In this document: in pieces, positions 49,143-58,118 of the stretch | Position numbering within the stretch: the stretch's first letter is position 1 | How the letters are laid out: each line of letters starts with the position of its first letter | NCBI GenBank assembly: GCA_009843865.1 | Contig: VYCQ01000023.1 | Span: forward strand, 128,320 to 192,319 | DNA length: 64,000 nucleotides | Reading direction: 5' to 3' | Source: Acidimicrobiia bacterium | Lineage (GTDB): Bacteria; Actinomycetota; Acidimicrobiia; Acidimicrobiales; Bin134 | Program-made: the position numbers and the translations under genes | Notes under the pieces: model-generated | The model's database searches: none | What the model saw: the letters and a program-made list of their open reading frames with translations, nothing else | What the model was told of the DNA's origin: nothing

Positions 49143-50282
49143 ATGGTGAGGTTTGTTCACACAGCCGATTGGCAGCTTGGCCAATGTCGCGACTACCTAG
49201 ACGAAGATGCCCAGACGAGGCTTAATGAATCAAGAATTGAGGCCATATCGGCTATAGGGTCGTTGGCTGTTGAGGAGAGCTGCTCGTTCGTGGTGGTATG
49301 CGGTGATGTTTTCGAGCACAACCAAGTGAACCGGCGCGTGTTGAGTAGAGCACTGAGTGCCATGAAGGAGGCGCGAGATGTTGTGTTCTACCTGCTCCCC
49401 GGCAACCACGACCCGCTTAATGCGTCATCTATCTACTACTCACCAGATTTCCAAAGTCGACCTGACAACGTGTACTTGCTAGACAGCGCAGACCCTGTTG
49501 AGATTGAGCCAGGGGTTGAATTAATCGGAGCCCCATGGCCAAACAAAGAGCCGACTTCGGATCTAGTGACCGATGCCTGTTCCTACCTGTCCGATGACGC
49601 GCTAGACAATGGGCGTGTGCGAATCGTTGTTGGCCACGGTGGGACGGATACCCTCGCTATGGGAAGAGTCGGATCAAAAACGATCTCTACTACTTCGTTA
49701 GAGTCACTGATCGGACAAGGCCGTATCCATTATGTCGCTTTGGGGGATCGGCATTCCACAACTTCGGTAGGTAACACGGGCCGAATCTGGTATTCGGGGT
49801 CACCCGAGCCGACGGATTTTAGAGAGACAGACCCCGGCAATGTCCTTATTGTAGATGTTGATGAACAGATAGTGGAGGTAACACCTAAGCCAGTGGGGAG
49901 GTGGAGTTTTGTCGAAGAGGCGAGAGTTTTGACCTCAGGCGAGGATGTGGATTTACTCGGCGAGTGGCTAACAGCGATTAGCGACAAAAAACGAGCCATC
50001 GTCCAACTTGATCTGAGCGGGCAGGTATCGGTGAAACAGAAAGCACGACTTGACGAAATCCTAGCTAGCTACTGCGATGAGTTCGCTCACTTAACAGAGA
50101 AGTCTGACTGGACCAGCCTAGTGTTAATCCCAGACAACATGGACGAACAAGAGGTCGGCTTGTCTGGTTATGCCCTAGCCACATGGAATGAATTAAAAGC
50201 CGAAGCATTGTCATCTAACCCCGAAAAGGCGCGAATCGCCAAAGAGTCGTTAGCCATCATGTACCGAATAGCAAAACACTAG
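49143..50282 (+). CDS. SbcD/YhaO-like metallophosphoesterase nuclease subunit
   Basis: The 380-residue protein is a Mre11-family nuclease. Metal-binding motifs are HTADWQLGQ (residue 5), CGDVFEHNQ, GNHDP (near residue 83) and VVGHGG, with YVALGDRH where classical members have GH near the fourth motif. A C-terminal cap region of about 130 residues follows. I start at the ATG at 49143 (MVRFVHTAD), since upstream residues come from a repetitive DNA tract. It is 2 bp before the ATPase subunit, so both form one nuclease complex acting on DNA ends or hairpins. Confidence 0.87.
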   Translation: MVRFVHTADWQLGQCRDYLDEDAQTRLNESRIEAISAIGSLAVEESCSFVVVCGDVFEHNQVNRRVLSRALSAMKEARDVVFYLLPGNHDPLNASSIYYSPDFQSRPDNVYLLDSADPVEIEPGVELIGAPWPNKEPTSDLVTDACSYLSDDALDNGRVRIVVGHGGTDTLAMGRVGSKTISTTSLESLIGQGRIHYVALGDRHSTTSVGNTGRIWYSGSPEPTDFRETDPGNVLIVDVDEQIVEVTPKPVGRWSFVEEARVLTSGEDVDLLGEWLTAISDKKRAIVQLDLSGQVSVKQKARLDEILASYCDEFAHLTEKSDWTSLVLIPDNMDEQEVGLSGYALATWNELKAEALSSNPEKARIAKESLAIMYRIAKH

Positions 50283-50284
50283 GC

Positions 50285-52912
50285 ATGAGACTCCACCGAA
50301 TACATTTGACCAATTTTCGCGGAGTTCAAAACCGCTCCATTGAGTTCAACACCAACGGCATCACGATTGTCGAAGGCAACAACGAAGCAGGCAAATCCAG
50401 TATCTTCGACGCACTCCATATGGTTCTCTACGAGCGCGATTCGGCGAGGTCGCACAGGGTGAAAGATGCCCAACCTGTCAACAGAGATGTTGGGCCTGAG
50501 GTCGCAGTCCACCTTTCTGTAGGCGAATATCAATTTGAGTACTGGAAGCGGTGGCTGAAGAACATTGGGACTACACTGGAAATTTCGGCACCCGTTCCTG
50601 AGAACCATACTGGCAGAGCTGCTCACGAGCGGGTTGAGCAAATCCTTGCCGAGACCCTAGATGCGGACTTATGGGACGCGTTGAGAATGCTTCAATCGGG
50701 CGATTTAAAGATGCCAGCGTTCACAGCAGAGTCATTCGGCAAAGCACTAGACATATCTACAGACAAGGTTGCGTTAGATGATTCGCTGAGCAGCTTGCGT
50801 GACAGGGTGGAAAAACATTACTTAGCCTTTTGGACCAAAACGGGCAGAGTGCCCAAGGAACGCGCCAGCAAGAAAACCGAGGCCAAAAGAGCAAGAGAGG
50901 CAAGAGATGACCTGCAATATCGAATGAACAGTGTGGATGCCGACCAAGCCAAGTTGGTGAAGCTGACAGACACGCTCGGCCACTTGAATGATCAGGAGCG
51001 AGAACAGGCAGTCAAGCTAGAACACCTTACTGAGCAGTGGGACTCCACAGAGTCGCTTCGCCGCGATGTGGACAGGTTTGCACTAGAGACCGGAAAAGCC
51101 AAAGCAGAATTGGAACATGCTAGAGCAGAGCAGCAAGACAGAAAACGTCTCATTGAAGAAGTTAAAACAGCCGAGAGCAGGGCCAAGAAAAGCCAAACAG
51201 ATTTGTCCACAGCTAAAGAAAATCTCAAGGTGGCTGTTGAACAGGTGACAAAAGCAGAAGAAGCATTGACTTGCGCCATTAGTGTCCTTGAACACTTAAC
51301 ACAACACCTACAGACAGCAGAGCAAGACCGCGAGCACTATGCCCAACTCAAGCGATTAGGCGAACTGAGAGGCAACCATAACAGGGTCAAAGAGGCACAG
51401 CAGCAACAGGTTGAAGCCAAGAAAACGATTGATGTTTGCTTGAGCAGGAATGATGCTGACCGGATAGCGGATGCCGAAGGTGCGAAGAACGCTGCCGAGG
51501 CAAGTTTCACTCAGTCTACAGCAAAGGTTATGGCCACGGCTCTGTGTACTATCGCCGTAGAGATCAATGGGGAAATGGTGTCCCTCGAACAGGGCGACAT
51601 CAAAGAAAGACACGTCGTCGATGTCTGGGAACTCGTCCTCCCCGAGCAGCTGCGGGTCACCGTTCAGATAGGCGACGATTCCAAACACTTCGCCGACAAG
51701 TTTCAAGCAGCTCAAAAGCAGTACGAGACTCTCTGTTTAGAGGCTAGCGTAGCCGACACCATCGAAGCCCGTCAGCAGGCCACTGCCCGCGAAGAGGCAG
51801 AAAAATTATATCAGGAAGCAGAAAATGTCATCACAGCATGTCTTGACGGCACGATCATTGATGCGCTGGTCGCTGAGATCATCAAACAATCTGAAGTGAC
51901 CGACTCTTATAAGAGCGCCAGGACCACAGACTGTCCCTTTCCTGCTGACGCTGAAGAAGCGGAAAGAGCTTTTGATGAAACAGTGCAACAACACGAAACT
52001 CAAAAAGCAGATATGGATGATTTGAAACAAGCGCTCAACGATGCCCAACGCGACTTCGCAACCGCCGAAACGAAGGTAGAACAAGCCAACAAGAGCCAAG
52101 TGGAAACCGAGAAAGGGTTGGTGATAGCCGAAACTGCTTTAGCCGACGCCCGTAAGGTCACAGATGACGATGCCGTCAAAAATAACCTAGATACCAAGTC
52201 TCAGCAGTTAAACGATTTGAGAGCATCAGAAGACAATGTCCGGTCACAATTAGAAAGCAAAAATGTCGAAGCCCTCAAGCAGTCGTTAGAAAACGCTCAA
52301 GACGATCACGAGCGAACTAAAGAAAATATCCAGGCCAATGAGCAGGAGCAGCGGAGACTAGAAGGGGCGCTTCAGCAAGCAGGCGCAGATGGAATCAGCA
52401 CTTTATTGGATCAAGCCGAGAGCAAGCTGCAAGCCATTGAGCGGACGGTCCGAAGCGAAGACTTAAAAGCAGATGCGGCAAAACTGCTCTATAAGACGTT
52501 TGAAAAGCACAGGCAGTCAGCCCACGAACGGTGCGTCGAGCCGTTTAAACAAGAGGTTGAGAAGCTCGGCCACCTCGTATTCGGAAACGATTTCATGGTG
52601 ACCTTGGACGAGAATATGAGAGTCGTGAGCCGTACCCTGAATCAAGAAACGTTGAGCTTAGATCAGCTCAGCACAGGCACCCGCGAGCAGATCGGGGTAT
52701 TGTGTCGACTGGCTTGCGCGTCTATCACAAGCATCGACGGTAAAGGTGCTCCCGTTGTCATCGACGATGCTCTCGGTTGGAGCGACTCGGATCGCTTGCA
52801 AACGATGGGCCAAGCCATCACTCAAGCAGGTAAAAGGTGTCAGGTCGTCATCCTCACTTGCATGGCTAGCAGGTACGGGAATGTAGGCGAGGCTAGAACA
52901 GTTCGACTCTGA
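50285..52912 (+). CDS. SbcC/YhaN-like coiled-coil ATPase lacking a zinc hook
   Basis: The 875-residue ABC ATPase has Walker A GNNEAGKSS at residues 31-39 and, near the end, signature LSTGTREQIG and Walker B APVVIDDALGWSD. Between them are two long Glu/Lys/Ala-rich coiled coils. At the coil apex there is no CxxC zinc hook as in Rad50; instead, about residues 415-465 form a strand-rich insert (from ALCTIAVEINGEM to VTVQIGDD). The arrangement is closer to YhaN-type partners of YhaO than to SbcC. It likely holds and clamps DNA for the nuclease encoded just upstream. Confidence 0.85.
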   Translation: MRLHRIHLTNFRGVQNRSIEFNTNGITIVEGNNEAGKSSIFDALHMVLYERDSARSHRVKDAQPVNRDVGPEVAVHLSVGEYQFEYWKRWLKNIGTTLEISAPVPENHTGRAAHERVEQILAETLDADLWDALRMLQSGDLKMPAFTAESFGKALDISTDKVALDDSLSSLRDRVEKHYLAFWTKTGRVPKERASKKTEAKRAREARDDLQYRMNSVDADQAKLVKLTDTLGHLNDQEREQAVKLEHLTEQWDSTESLRRDVDRFALETGKAKAELEHARAEQQDRKRLIEEVKTAESRAKKSQTDLSTAKENLKVAVEQVTKAEEALTCAISVLEHLTQHLQTAEQDREHYAQLKRLGELRGNHNRVKEAQQQQVEAKKTIDVCLSRNDADRIADAEGAKNAAEASFTQSTAKVMATALCTIAVEINGEMVSLEQGDIKERHVVDVWELVLPEQLRVTVQIGDDSKHFADKFQAAQKQYETLCLEASVADTIEARQQATAREEAEKLYQEAENVITACLDGTIIDALVAEIIKQSEVTDSYKSARTTDCPFPADAEEAERAFDETVQQHETQKADMDDLKQALNDAQRDFATAETKVEQANKSQVETEKGLVIAETALADARKVTDDDAVKNNLDTKSQQLNDLRASEDNVRSQLESKNVEALKQSLENAQDDHERTKENIQANEQEQRRLEGALQQAGADGISTLLDQAESKLQAIERTVRSEDLKADAAKLLYKTFEKHRQSAHERCVEPFKQEVEKLGHLVFGNDFMVTLDENMRVVSRTLNQETLSLDQLSTGTREQIGVLCRLACASITSIDGKGAPVVIDDALGWSDSDRLQTMGQAITQAGKRCQVVILTCMASRYGNVGEARTVRL

Positions 52913-52985
52913 TCGGACATTTCAGCTTGACGAAACAGACAATAGCATGTAATTGAACCGCGCCATGAATAATTTGTAAGGAAAT

Positions 52986-53015
52986 CATTACATAGAAGTC
53001 CATCACATAGAAGGA
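52986..53015. repeat. Imperfect 15-bp tandem duplication before aroC
   Basis: cattacatagaagtc is followed directly by catcacatagaagga (12 of 15 bases shared). It lies in the 192-bp gap between the ATPase gene and aroC, which otherwise shows no gene. Confidence 0.65.
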
Positions 53016-53104
53016 TTGTGAGGCAACCATGCCACTGCTATAAGGCTTGCTAAAGGCTACAGTTCTGTCAACAGCAACCACAGTGCCGATAGCCTTAACT
53101 TACA

Positions 53105-54202
53105 GTGAGTAGTTCAACGGGGAGGTTATTTCGGGTCACCACTTTTGGTGAATCCCATGGCGGAGGTATCGGCGCGGTGGTGGACGGTTGTCCGCCACGC
53201 CTGCCGCTCACTACCGAACTAATCCAGCGCGACTTAGATCGTCGTCGCCCGGGACAAAGCAAGCTCACAACACAGCGTAATGAAGCTGATCGTGTAGAAA
53301 TCCTTTCTGGCGTGTTTGAGGGTCAAACCCTGGGGTCGACAATTACTCTTTTGGTACGCAATGCTGATGCCAGCCCTAATGCCTACGAACATCTCAAAGA
53401 CGTATACCGACCTTCTCATGCCGACTTCACTACATATGCCAAATTCGGTATTCGTAACTGGCAAGGCGGCGGACGTGCGAGCGCCCGCGAGACGGTTGGC
53501 CGAGTTGGTGCTGGTGCCATTGCACGTTTGCTGCTGTGTTCAGCAGCAAACGTGCAGGTCTTGGCTTGGGTGAGACAAATCGCTGACATCGCTGCTGATG
53601 TTGACCCAGAGGCAATCACCCTGGATCAAGTGGAAGCTCATCCCACTCGATGTCCCGCCAGCGATGTGGCAGAAGCCATGGCGAAGGCCATTGAAGCAGC
53701 ACGTCGTGATGGCAATTCTCTAGGTGGGATCGTGGAATGCGTGGCCAAAGGTGTGCCCGCTGGCTTAGGCGAACCGGTGTTTGACAAACTTGAGGCCGAC
53801 TTAGCTAAAGCTGTTTTGTCTATTCCTGCAACCAAGGGTTTTGAGATCGGCTCAGGCTTTGGTGCTACTACCATGACCGGTAGAGATCACAACGATCCGT
53901 TTGTGCCGGGCACTATGGGACAACCTCGTACTTCTTCTAATCGCTCCGGTGGCGTACAAGGGGGAATTAGCAACGGTGAGGACATCGTGATTCGAGTGGC
54001 GTTTAAACCAACAGCCACAATCGCCTCAACCCAAGACACTGTAGATAACCAGAATAACCCCGTAGCTTTAGAAGCAAAAGGCCGTCACGATCCTTGCGTT
54101 TTACCTCGTGCAGTGCCCATCGTTGAAGCACAAGTGCTTTTGGTATTAGCAGATCACTGGCTACGCCAACAAGCAACAGATGTGCTGCCCCGCAATGGCT
54201 AA
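53105..54202 (+). CDS. aroC: Chorismate synthase
   Basis: The 365-residue enzyme makes chorismate from EPSP using reduced FMN, the last shared step of aromatic synthesis. Motifs include [15 protein letters not shown] near the N-terminus, [13 protein letters not shown]-type residues, [20 protein letters not shown] (about 118-137), and [13 protein letters not shown] near residue 280. The start is GTG, with no strong ribosome binding site visible. It is followed by trpC, so aromatic amino acid genes are grouped. Confidence 0.96.
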   Translation: MSSSTGRLFRVTTFGESHGGGIGAVVDGCPPRLPLTTELIQRDLDRRRPGQSKLTTQRNEADRVEILSGVFEGQTLGSTITLLVRNADASPNAYEHLKDVYRPSHADFTTYAKFGIRNWQGGGRASARETVGRVGAGAIARLLLCSAANVQVLAWVRQIADIAADVDPEAITLDQVEAHPTRCPASDVAEAMAKAIEAARRDGNSLGGIVECVAKGVPAGLGEPVFDKLEADLAKAVLSIPATKGFEIGSGFGATTMTGRDHNDPFVPGTMGQPRTSSNRSGGVQGGISNGEDIVIRVAFKPTATIASTQDTVDNQNNPVALEAKGRHDPCVLPRAVPIVEAQVLLVLADHWLRQQATDVLPRNG

Positions 54203-54248
54203 ACCAACATTGATTTAGCTAACGGTACATTAGACAGAACTCAAGCAG

Positions 54249-55010
54249 ATGCCAGTAAAACAGTTCCAACATGAACCAGAAGAGCAAACAAAAAGCTTCA
54301 AGCAGGCTCTGCTCAATAACCTAAATAATAACAACAGCTCAAGTATCGCGATCATTGCTGAGATCAAAAGACGTTCTCCTTCACGAGGTGACCTTAATGC
54401 CGAGCTGAATCCGGCTCACATAGCAGTTGCTTATCGCGATGGCGGTGCTAGCTGTTTGTCGGTGCTTACCAACCAGACCATGTTTAGCGGTAGTATCGAC
54501 GACCTCAAACAAGCAGCTCAAGCATCAGGACTACCTGTTTTGCGTAAGGACTTCATCACCACCACTCAAGATGTCTATGACTCTCAGCAAATGGGTGCGG
54601 CTGCTGTTTTGCTGATAGTGGCTGATCTTTTGCTGCCTACACATAAGGGACCGGATCTCGCTGAATTGCACCACCTCGCATTGACTCTAGGAATGGATGC
54701 GCTCGTTGAGGTGAAGTCTTCTCGTGAGCTTGAAGTTGCTCTAGCAGCAGGTGCTCAGATTATCGGTGTCAATCAGAGGGCCAAGCCCAAGAGCCAGACC
54801 TACACGATGGACTTTCAACGTGCCGAGCGGATGGCATCGCTGCTGCCAGACCATGTTGTGAAAGTAGCCGAATCTGGTATCGCAGTTACAGGAGGAACGA
54901 GCATTGCCACGATACGTCAAGCTGGTTATCACGCTGCGCTCATCGGTGAGGCTTTGGTGACCGCCGAAGACCCTGCAATGCGTCTTCGGGAACTGCTGGC
55001 GCAAGATTAA
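54249..55010 (+). CDS. trpC: Indole-3-glycerol phosphate synthase
   Basis: The 253-residue TIM-barrel enzyme closes the indole ring in tryptophan synthesis. IIAEIKRRSPSRGDL holds the catalytic Glu and Lys, VLRKDFI the general acid lysine, LVEVKSSREL the third strand and VAESGI the phosphate-binding strand. In the loop that is normally GVNNRDL the sequence is GVNQRAKPKSQTYT, a slightly longer and more basic variant. The other trp genes are not in the window. Confidence 0.92.
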   Translation: MPVKQFQHEPEEQTKSFKQALLNNLNNNNSSSIAIIAEIKRRSPSRGDLNAELNPAHIAVAYRDGGASCLSVLTNQTMFSGSIDDLKQAAQASGLPVLRKDFITTTQDVYDSQQMGAAAVLLIVADLLLPTHKGPDLAELHHLALTLGMDALVEVKSSRELEVALAAGAQIIGVNQRAKPKSQTYTMDFQRAERMASLLPDHVVKVAESGIAVTGGTSIATIRQAGYHAALIGEALVTAEDPAMRLRELLAQD

Positions 55011-55121
55011 ACGGAAAGCTCTGAGCTGCTGGTCGCGTTAAGATACAGTGCATTAAGACGCAACCGACCCTCAGCTGAGCTGGAACGGATCCCTAAAGAC
55101 ACCACACATGAGCAACCACAC

Positions 55122-56006
55122 ATGAAGTTAACCAACAGCGTCGTTATCAGGTCTTTGGCACTGCTATTTGCCGTAGCTTTAGTTTGTATGGCTTGCAGCT
55201 CAGATAGCTCAACCGCGTCTCACACAGGGACACCTGTAACTAGCACGCCCAATCAAGCTCCAAGCGATATTAGCAGCGATCCAGCAACAACTTCACCCAC
55301 CTCTGAAACCATGCAAGCTCAGACCCCTGTTCCTACTACTAGGGTTGAGCAGCCAGTACCTTTCGATCAGAGTCAAACCCCAGAGCCAGTTTCTGATTCT
55401 GCTGAAACACCAACACCGCAATCCGGGCAAAACTCTGCGCAGAACCCCTCAGCAACTCAAGCCCCAGAACCGCAAACAGAACCCCAGACCACCCCACCAA
55501 CCGAGCAACAAGCTACGCCTCAACCCACCCCTACCAGGCCATTAGCTACACCATCGTCAAGCGCAACTCCCACATCAAAACCAACACCAATCCCCGAATC
55601 GGATCTGCCATCCATCAACGTTATCAACGTTACCAGCGGCGCAACTGTAAACCTCGCAAGCTTTGCGCCAGGCCAAAAGCCCATTGTGTTGTGGTTTTGG
55701 GCACCCCATTGATCTACTTGCCGCCGGGAAGCATCCGGCCTCGAGCAGTTGGCTCGACAGAACAGCGACAAGTTCACCCTCATCGGCTTGGGGGCACAAG
55801 ACAGCCTCTCGCACGCTGAGAGTTTCGTAAGCTCCACTGGTACTACCTTTACCATGCTTTGGGACTCATCAGGAGCCTCCTGGCGAGAGCTAAGTGTTTT
55901 TGGTCAACCCAGTTTGATCGTCATGGATCGCTATGGTCGCGAAACCGACCGCCGTGGTGGTGTTTCACCAAGTTGGATTCTGCACGCGATTGAAAACATT
56001 AATTAA
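55122..56006 (+). CDS. Probable selenoprotein: Mpt53/DsbE-like thioredoxin-fold lipoprotein with UxxC active site
   Basis: The frame runs from ATG 55122 to TAA at 56004-56006, interrupted only by TGA at 55710-55712 (codon 197). The N-terminus has a lipoprotein signal (VCMACSSDSS), then a Pro/Thr/Gln-rich linker of about 130 residues. The thioredoxin domain begins near residue 170 with VLWFWAPH, then UGA, then STCRREASG. In TlpA/Mpt53 proteins this is WFWAPWCxxC, so the UGA sits on the first catalytic Cys and Cys200 is the resolving Cys. After the UGA the fold continues with cis-Pro FGQPSLIVMDRYGRE. The downstream part has no ATG and no ribosome binding site of its own. I infer selenocysteine insertion; the alternative is a nonsense mutation or read error. 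Confidence 0.8.
55723..55739 (+). promoter_or_regulatory. Candidate bacterial SECIS hairpin
   Basis: Ten nucleotides after the in-frame UGA, GCCGG and CCGGC form a perfect 5-bp stem with the 7-nt loop GAAGCAT; a G-U pair could extend it. In E. coli fdhF the minimal SelB-binding hairpin is also about 17 nt long and begins about 11 nt after the UGA. The loop starts with G but has no GU dinucleotide, so binding would require a lineage-specific SelB. Confidence 0.55.
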
Positions 56007-56017
56007 ATAATCTCAGA

Positions 56018-57064
56018 TCAGACAAACGGCAACTTCGCCACCTGAGCAGGCACCTCGGTGCCTCGCATGTTTAATGCCACAGCATCACCAACTTGTACAT
56101 TGGGAGACATAAAAGCCAAAGCGATACCGGTTTCCAAAGTGGGTGAAAAATTGCCTGAGGTGACCTCGCCAATAACCTGCTTGTGGCGCATCACCTGTTG
56201 ACCTTGTCTAGGTGGACGACGCCCTTCAACGATCAAACCCCTTAAGCGACGAGCAACACCACGGTCCTTCTCAGCGAAAAGTGCCTCACGTCCCTTAAAC
56301 GTTGGTTTATTCCAACTCACCACCCAACCCAGCCCGGCCTGCAATGGGGTGATGGCTGGGCCTAACTCGTGTCCGTGTAAGGGAAACCCTGCCTCTAAAC
56401 GTAAGGTGTCACGCGCTCCCAACCCCGCCGGAACAATGCCCGATGCAAGCAACGCATCCCAAAGCCGCGAAGCCGCCTCTTGCGGTACTGCAATCTCTAC
56501 ACCGTCTTCACCGGTGTAACCAGTACCTGCCACCATGAGTTCCACCTCCTCCCACCGAACAGTTGTCACGCAATTACGTTTAACCGCAGCAGCGCCGGGG
56601 CAAACCGAAGCCAACTGTTGCCTAGCTTGTGGTCCTTGCACTGCAAGCAGGGCTCTAGTAGCAGTAACATCTATACCACCCACCACAGCACTCACCCGCT
56701 TGGTGTTAGATGCGTTAGGTATCACCTCAAAACTCTGTTCAGCCACCCACCAAACAATGATGTCATCCATCACAGAGCCATCGTCTTCTAGCAGATGTGT
56801 GTACTGGGTTTGACCGGGGCCAATCTTGCTCAGATCGTTCGTCAAGGTCTTTTGCAAACGAATAAATGCATCAGCGCCAACTACCTGAAGTGTCCCCAGA
56901 TGACTTACGTCAAACACCACCGCAGTGGTGCGACAGGCCCTGTGTTCTGCCAAGGTTCCCGAAGGGTAGGACAAAGGCATCTCCCATCCCCCAAATGGCA
57001 CCATCTTGGCGTAGAGCTTGCGATGGTCGCTGTCTAACACAGACAAGCGCACCTCGGCCCCCAC
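56018..57064 (-). CDS. gcvT: Aminomethyltransferase (glycine cleavage T protein)
   Basis: The 348-residue THF enzyme releases ammonia from aminomethyl-lipoyl-GcvH and makes methylene-THF. VPFGGWEMPLSYPSG and VFDVSHLG near the N-terminus, TGYTGEDGVEI (about 190-200) and LGARDTLRLEAGFPLHG (about 220-236, with the catalytic Asp) are conserved. The start is GTG and shares one base with the stop of the preceding nuclease-like gene (TAGTG). It is convergent with the selenoprotein gene. Confidence 0.94.
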   Translation of the reverse strand: MGAEVRLSVLDSDHRKLYAKMVPFGGWEMPLSYPSGTLAEHRACRTTAVVFDVSHLGTLQVVGADAFIRLQKTLTNDLSKIGPGQTQYTHLLEDDGSVMDDIIVWWVAEQSFEVIPNASNTKRVSAVVGGIDVTATRALLAVQGPQARQQLASVCPGAAAVKRNCVTTVRWEEVELMVAGTGYTGEDGVEIAVPQEAASRLWDALLASGIVPAGLGARDTLRLEAGFPLHGHELGPAITPLQAGLGWVVSWNKPTFKGREALFAEKDRGVARRLRGLIVEGRRPPRQGQQVMRHKQVIGEVTSGNFSPTLETGIALAFMSPNVQVGDAVALNMRGTEVPAQVAKLPFV

Positions 57065-57417
57065 TAGCTTCTACCGGCGCAAGTTAGGTTGCCTTGGGTG
57101 CCCGAGGTGTCTTCAAACCCATATTTGGTTAACAAATTCTGATAGTCCCGCTGACACAACACCATCAAATCCACCTCGGGATAAGCTTCGCGAAGTCGAC
57201 GTACCTTAGCATTCTTGCGTGTGATGTATTTTTGGCGGGTGGTGGTGATTTCCACATAGCGGTCAAATCTCGGAAGGTAGAAGTCTGGAGTGAAAGCCTC
57301 TGTTACCTCACCCAATTCATTGCGAGCGAGCACAAAGGTTGTGGGTTCATAGCTCCACTCAATGCCATAAAAGTCCAGCAACTCTGCGAACTGCCGTTCA
57401 GAGTTGTGGGCGAACAC
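57064..57417 (-). CDS. Small PD-(D/E)XK-like nuclease-fold protein
   Basis: The 117-residue protein resembles small endonuclease-like proteins: an N-terminal glutamate in SERQFAELLDFYGI, then a core of the form TPDFYLPRFDRYVEI followed by a basic helix (RKNAKVRRLREAYPEVDLMVL). D-x-n-E-x-T fits a PD-(D/E)XK site, although Lys is replaced by Thr right after the Glu. The target is unknown and housekeeping use is as likely as defence. It overlaps gcvT by one base. Confidence 0.6.
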   Translation of the reverse strand: MFAHNSERQFAELLDFYGIEWSYEPTTFVLARNELGEVTEAFTPDFYLPRFDRYVEITTTRQKYITRKNAKVRRLREAYPEVDLMVLCQRDYQNLLTKYGFEDTSGTQGNLTCAGRS

Positions 57418-57448
57418 GCTAGCTGCTCTCTGCTAGCCCAAGATTGGT

Positions 57449-57970
57449 CTAGCTGCCAGTTTGACTAGCCGGTTGCTGGTTTATCCGAAACGAGTCATTA
57501 GAAGCGACACCTTTGATGTTACTCCGATCGCCAGCAGCTTCAACAGGCAACTTCTGAACCGCAGCATCTACCTGCTGCACCAGATCATCCATGGGTAAGT
57601 ACAGAGCTCCTTGACCTTGGCGCAACGCGTCTAAGAGCTGCTCATCAGTGCGTACTAGCAACGACTTCTTGCCTTTGATCACCAAATCGGCACTGACCAA
57701 ATCCTCGCCTAGTTCATGGCGCACATAGTCAAACACCTCACGCACTCGCTGCAACCCAATGCCTTCATCCATCAATCTTTTAATAAGCTTCAACTCCAGC
57801 AAATCCCGGTAAGAGTAGCGGCGCCGACTACCACTACCGATTGCTTTTTGGGCAGTAGAGGTGACCAAACCCGTGCGGGTCCAATAGTCCAACTGCCGGT
57901 AAGTAATACCCACAATTGCAATGGTCTGAACCGAGCTGAAGTCACTGGCTACCTGTTTGTAGACGGTCAT
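57449..57970 (-). CDS. MerR family transcriptional regulator (Rv1830-like)
   Basis: The 173-residue protein has a winged-helix MerR DNA-binding domain (VGITYRQLDYWTRTGLV, then RRRYSYRDLLELKLIKRLMDEGIGLQRV). Its C-terminal part is not a metal-binding MerR domain. Position after bfn and near garA/gcvH matches mycobacterial Rv1830, and that regulator family is an inference. A short palindrome lies about 60 bp upstream of its start. Confidence 0.88.
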   Translation of the reverse strand: MTVYKQVASDFSSVQTIAIVGITYRQLDYWTRTGLVTSTAQKAIGSGSRRRYSYRDLLELKLIKRLMDEGIGLQRVREVFDYVRHELGEDLVSADLVIKGKKSLLVRTDEQLLDALRQGQGALYLPMDDLVQQVDAAVQKLPVEAAGDRSNIKGVASNDSFRINQQPASQTGS

Positions 57971-58031
57971 TTGATCCTCCCAGGTATAGATGAGAACAGG
58001 TATCAGCGAAGAACGAACGAGCCCTTCGCAT

Positions 58032-58046
58032 TTTGATTACATCAAA
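58032..58046. promoter_or_regulatory. Palindrome upstream of merR, candidate operator
   Basis: TTTGAT-TAC-ATCAAA is a perfect dyad located in the 148-bp gap between bfn and the merR start. It could be a regulator site, perhaps for autoregulation; nothing else supports it. Confidence 0.3.
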
Positions 58047-58118
58047 GAAACTACGCCCTTGATGTTCTTCAGGCTAGAACTCTGCCTGTGAATTGTCAAG
58101 GGTTGTGAACTGGCTGAT

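Noticed and set aside
49089-52912. SbcD/SbcC pair as a mobile defence island
   Set aside because: No integrase, transposase, att site or clear shift in base composition surrounds it; it looks like a resident gene pair.
52893-53081. 62-codon minus-strand open frame before aroC
   Set aside because: No similarity, poor composition, and it includes the imperfect tandem repeat; treated as chance.
55710-55712. TGA read as a pseudogene-making nonsense mutation or genetic-code change
   Set aside because: A nonsense mutation falling exactly on the catalytic Cys with conserved sequence on both sides is less likely than selenocysteine; a code change to Trp is excluded because many genes here end in TGA and use TGG for Trp. 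A sequencing error cannot be excluded from sequence alone.
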